From Zoogloea sp041917255 (GTDB lineage: Bacteria > Pseudomonadota > Gammaproteobacteria > Burkholderiales > Rhodocyclaceae): a DNA stretch of 64,000 nt. Within the stretch, counting starts at the first letter, position 1; every line of letters begins with the position of its first letter. Made by a program: the position numbers and the translations under genes. The notes beneath the pieces were generated by a model, which did no database searches, was not told the origin of the DNA, and worked only from the letters and a program-made list of their open reading frames with translations. Location of the stretch: the NCBI GenBank assembly GCA_041917255.1, contig JAYRYA010000019.1:22420-86419 (forward strand). The letters run 5' to 3'. Below are positions 61,402-64,000 of the stretch, one piece after another.

Positions 61402-62332
61402 CCGTATCGACGTGCGGACCGCCGCCGCCGGCCGCTGGCGATCCATCCTGACGACGCTGGGCATGGACGAGCGCAGCCTGTCCGGCAAGCACGGCCCTTG
61501 CCCTTTGTGTGGTGGCAGGGACCGCTTCCGCTTCGATGACAAGGACGGGCGCGGCACCTACTTCTGCAGCGGCTGCGGTGCCGGTGACGGTGTGAAGCTG
61601 GCGATGGGCATCACCGGCCTGTCGTTCAAGGATGCAGCCCGCGAAATCGAAAGGCTGGCGGGTGTGGTGCGGCCGAACGGAACCCGGCCCGAGCACACCG
61701 ACGAGGACAAGCTCGCCGCCCTGCGCCGGGTGTGGCGGGAATCGAAGCCGATTCAGCGGGGCGACGACGCAGAGCGGTATCTGCTTGGCCGGGGGCTGCG
61801 CCTGTACGATCTGCCGGAAGCCGTCCGGGTGCATTCCGGCTTGCGGTATCAGGACGGCGATCACCAGGGCACCTACCCCGCGATGCTTGCCACCGTGACC
61901 GCGCCGGACGGTCGCGCCGTATCCCTGCACCGAACATACCTCCAGGACGGCCGTAAGGCGCCCGTGCTGACTCCAAAGAAGCTCATGCAGGGGTTACCCC
62001 TCGCGGGCGCGGCAATTCGCCTGACGGCTGTTTCTGAGGTCCTGGGCATTGCCGAAGGTATCGAGACCGCATTGGCCGCGTTCGAACTGTTCGAGGTGCC
62101 GGTGTGGTCCTGCATCAGCGCTCAGGGCATCGAGAGCTTCGAGCCACCAGCTGGGGTTCGCGAGGTGATCGTGTTCGCGGACAACGACGCGAACTTTGCC
62201 GGGCAGGCCGCGGCGTACCGGGCAGCCCACCGCCTGAAGCTCAAGGGCTTCGATGTGGAGGTGGTCGTCCCCGAAATCATCTGTGACTGGTTGGACGTGC
62301 TCAAGGCCCGAGGAAGGGGGTTCGAGGCATAA
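61394..62332 (+). CDS. Primase-type zinc-finger and Toprim protein
   Basis: A 312-residue protein with an N-terminal primase zinc ribbon (CPLCGGRDRFRF and YFCSGCGAGDGVKL, about residues 36-72) and a C-terminal Toprim-like domain (GIAEGIETALAAFELF, EVIVFADNDANFAGQAAAYR). It resembles the primase part of P4-type replication proteins without the helicase part, which the preceding gene may supply. Confidence 0.9.
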   Translation: MGDRIDVRTAAAGRWRSILTTLGMDERSLSGKHGPCPLCGGRDRFRFDDKDGRGTYFCSGCGAGDGVKLAMGITGLSFKDAAREIERLAGVVRPNGTRPEHTDEDKLAALRRVWRESKPIQRGDDAERYLLGRGLRLYDLPEAVRVHSGLRYQDGDHQGTYPAMLATVTAPDGRAVSLHRTYLQDGRKAPVLTPKKLMQGLPLAGAAIRLTAVSEVLGIAEGIETALAAFELFEVPVWSCISAQGIESFEPPAGVREVIVFADNDANFAGQAAAYRAAHRLKLKGFDVEVVVPEIICDWLDVLKARGRGFEA

Positions 62333-62672
62333 CCCACCCGTACCCCACCACCCACCCACGTAAAACCCAGCCACGGGCCGGTATTCAAGCCGTAGGCGTA
62401 TTCACGCATCCAGCAGACCGTCCGACAACGGCACAATCCCGGCAATGCCTTGGCGGAGGATATCGTTGCCATCCCCGCGAAATCCCCGCTTGGTCAGTTG
62501 GGCGGGTCAATTTTCGGAGTCCATCATCGGCGCGGAAATACGCAAGCCACGACCGATCCGGATTTGACAGCCGGCTCAATCGTAGAATCTATTGGACATT
62601 CCTCAAGGACTACGACTAAGTGCCCAGACGGGATCGAAATACCATCAAGCTAAACAATGAAGGTATTTCGAC
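62333..62672. other. Non-coding gap in the element
   Basis: I see no convincing gene in these 340 bases. Base composition shifts toward AT near 62560-62650. It may hold a promoter or part of a replication origin, but no iterated repeat was found by eye. Confidence 0.4.
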
Positions 62673-62822
62673 ATGGCGACCGTAACAGGCGGCGTAACGC
62701 AGCATGAATTTATCAGTTGTGCAGACAGGATTACGGGCCTGCACCTTCAGCACGTCAATAACGCGACGGCTGATCTAAACGCGATCATTTTGTTGCCCTT
62801 TTTGTTTAGCTGGGTGCAGTAA
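62673..62822 (+). CDS. Candidate 49-residue protein
   Basis: An ATG at 62673, preceded by GAAGG at 10 bases, opens a frame ending directly before the next gene's ATG (TAA then ATG). It starts MATVTGGVTQHEFISC and ends with a hydrophobic stretch (IILLPFLFSWVQ). The abutting arrangement supports translation, but the length is short and no family is known. Confidence 0.4.
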   Translation: MATVTGGVTQHEFISCADRITGLHLQHVNNATADLNAIILLPFLFSWVQ

Positions 62823-63221
62823 ATGCCGCGACTGGAACCAGCCCTATACGACGCCATCCGCGCATGCGTTCGAGAGTTCTTGCTTGCACATCGGGGTGAG
62901 TGGTTCGGCACTAAGGAAGTTTGCGCAGCGCTGGACATGAACATGCAGCGCGCATCACGGGCGCTGATGGACATGGCGGAAGATGGCGAAATCTCCGAGA
63001 GGTGCCATGAGTTCCAAGATTACAAGTGGCGCCCGCGCACTAGACTGCTGTACCGCTTTGAGCCATGCAGTAGCGTGGGGGTTGAGCTGGCTGCACTGTT
63101 CGGGATCGTGGTGCATCAACCGACCGGGGGGCGCATCGTCAGAGGCAAGGCGTTCATTGACGACGAGGACCGGCCACCGCCAATGGTAAGACCGCTTACG
63201 AAGCGTGCACAGCCTGCTTAA
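62823..63221 (+). CDS. Element protein with winged-helix-like N-terminus
   Basis: A 132-residue protein. Residues 5-70 (YDAIRACVREFLLAHRGEWF, GTKEVCAALDMNMQRASRAL, then MAEDGEISERC) have the order of helices of a winged helix DNA-binding domain. The rest is variable. Function not known. Confidence 0.65.
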   Translation: MPRLEPALYDAIRACVREFLLAHRGEWFGTKEVCAALDMNMQRASRALMDMAEDGEISERCHEFQDYKWRPRTRLLYRFEPCSSVGVELAALFGIVVHQPTGGRIVRGKAFIDDEDRPPPMVRPLTKRAQPA

Positions 63222-63394
63222 AGAAGGATTGGGTGCAACCAGTCGCCGCGTAATTTAACGTAACGCCGACGCCAAATCTGAACCAATCATCTGCTCTACT
63301 GCCCCTAAAATACCCAGCATATATTTGGCAAAAATTTAACGTAGGTCGCTTTCTTTACACCGACAATGTCAAAAAGCTGTTAATAAATGAAAGT
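63222..63394. other. AT-rich non-coding stretch
   Basis: A gap with several TAACGTA-like short repeats (GTAATTTAACGTAACG and TTTAACGTAGG). No gene or RNA recognised. It lies between two convergent genes. Confidence 0.4.
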
Positions 63395-63904
63395 TTACAG
63401 ATTTTCAATGCAATTAAGTTGATCGACAATAAAATCAAACAAATAACTTTCTGAAACCTGAACCGCAATTGAATGCATCTTAGAGCTGAGACCTGTCGCT
63501 CTTTCAAAGACGCGGCACGCCAATAAATTGGGCGCCCCCTCATTGTCCACTCCAGAAAAGAGAAAATCGAGCAATTCTCCATATTCCAAATATCGTGCAC
63601 GGTATTGAGAAACAGCCTCACCAATAGACTCTCCTGAGTTAAAAAGACTTGAACTTCCTAAAAGTATTTTCACTGCAAACTGATCAAGTATTTTTTCTCG
63701 GCCAAGCTGCCTACCTTTAATAAAATAAATGTACGAAATTACTGATGATGCAAAATATACCAACTCCAACTCTCGAATTAGCGCCCCATCAAACCCAATT
63801 TCAACAAACATCTGACGCAGCCTAATCCTGCCGGAACTTGCCTGTTCTGCAAGGGACAACACAACAACGCTAGCAGGCCGATGCAAAACCCCGAGAAACC
63901 GCAC
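63395..63904 (-). CDS. AT-rich cargo gene of unknown function
   Basis: A 169-residue protein, strongly AT-rich compared with the window. The nominal start is a GTG at 63904; no ATG is available in frame further upstream. The sequence looks helical (QMFVEIGFDGALIRELELVYFASS, ILDQFAVKILLGSSSLFN given as parts) with no clear membrane span. No family recognised. Its composition suggests recent arrival from a different source. Confidence 0.5.
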   Translation of the reverse strand: MRFLGVLHRPASVVVLSLAEQASSGRIRLRQMFVEIGFDGALIRELELVYFASSVISYIYFIKGRQLGREKILDQFAVKILLGSSSLFNSGESIGEAVSQYRARYLEYGELLDFLFSGVDNEGAPNLLACRVFERATGLSSKMHSIAVQVSESYLFDFIVDQLNCIENL

Positions 63905-64000
63905 CAGCAGTGGCCCTCGCCATCCGACTTCTCATGACTTCATTCCCGGAATTGGATTCCCAATCCCGTTTTGATGCCCATCGAATGGGCGAGGGAATGG
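63905..64000. other. Window end, small inverted repeats
   Basis: Near the edge are short inverted repeats such as CCCAT-CGA-ATGGG (about 63976-63988) and a GGAATTGGATTCCCAATCC-like stretch. Meaning unclear. Confidence 0.3.

Larger units (their letters stand above)
54200..64000. mobile_element. Integrative element inserted at tRNA-Met, left end to window edge
   Basis: From the tRNA fragment to the window end the gene set changes to that of an integrated phage-like or mobilisable element: P4-type integrase beside the tRNA fragment, toxin-antitoxin pairs, small DNA-binding proteins, helicase, primase and AT-rich unknown genes. Base composition also falls in parts (57.2-58.6 kb and 63.2-63.9 kb). 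The right end and any structural or transfer genes are not in the window. Confidence 0.85.

Noticed and set aside
62450..62653. 67-residue plus-strand frame
   Set aside because: It has no good start codon context or ribosome site and its composition is that of chance frames.

Overview
The window looks like a chromosome segment of a diazotrophic betaproteobacterium, most likely in the Rhodocyclales (Azoarcus/Thauera/Zoogloea type). The evidence is high GC, a NifL-NifA pair in which NifA has no rhizobial-type CX4C linker, an Rnf complex inside the nif region, and protein families typical of that group. The lineage is inferred from gene content and was not tested by any search.

About 1-31.7 kb is a nitrogen-fixation island. 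On the minus strand are a NifX-like protein, ModD, two small proteins, flavodoxin NifF, a short NifZ-domain protein, a thioredoxin-fold 2Fe-2S ferredoxin and nifLA. On the plus strand follow rnfABCDGEH, a NhaD-type transporter, nifE-nifN-nifX, an RseC-like protein, a DUF269 protein, a small DUF683-type protein, fdxB and two unknown proteins. After a short non-nif insert (GST, pyridoxamine-oxidase-like protein, LysR) come hesB/iscA-nifU-nifS. After a second insert (CsgG-like lipoprotein, Sel1/TPR protein) comes the minus-strand operon nifV-cysE-tpr-nifW-nifZ-nifM. nifHDK and nifB are not in the window. Six -24/-12 (sigma-54) promoters are readable, with five NifA sites of the form TGT-N10-ACA. 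Almost all the sites fit the longer palindrome TGTCG-N6-CGACA. Together they place electron supply (Rnf, NifF, ferredoxins), Fe-S assembly (NifU/NifS/HesB), homocitrate and cysteine supply (NifV/CysE) and FeMo-co assembly (NifE/N/X) under one regulator.

From 31.7 to 43.4 kb are housekeeping and accessory genes: TerC-type transporter, universal stress protein, AroQ, LysR/MFS pair, L,D-transpeptidase, a possible pore-forming toxin with an overlapping multi-span membrane protein, and a LysR-flanked operon of DODA-type dioxygenase, cytochrome b561 and two YceI proteins. From 43.5 to 52.2 kb is a five-gene cluster of four two-haem c-type cytochromes and a lipoprotein, preceded by a perfect inverted repeat overlapping a promoter. 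I know no described system with this exact composition. Two of its genes are tandem paralogues with the first haem at the same residue numbers. A diacylglycerol kinase and a polysaccharide deacetylase follow.

From about 54.2 kb to the window end is an integrated element inserted in the 3' part of a tRNA-Met (CAT) gene, of which only the 3' fragment and its terminator remain at this junction. It carries a tyrosine integrase, two toxin-first toxin-antitoxin pairs, an unknown 450-aa protein, small DNA-binding proteins, a DEAD/DEAH helicase, a primase-type zinc/Toprim protein and AT-rich cargo. Its right end is outside the window.
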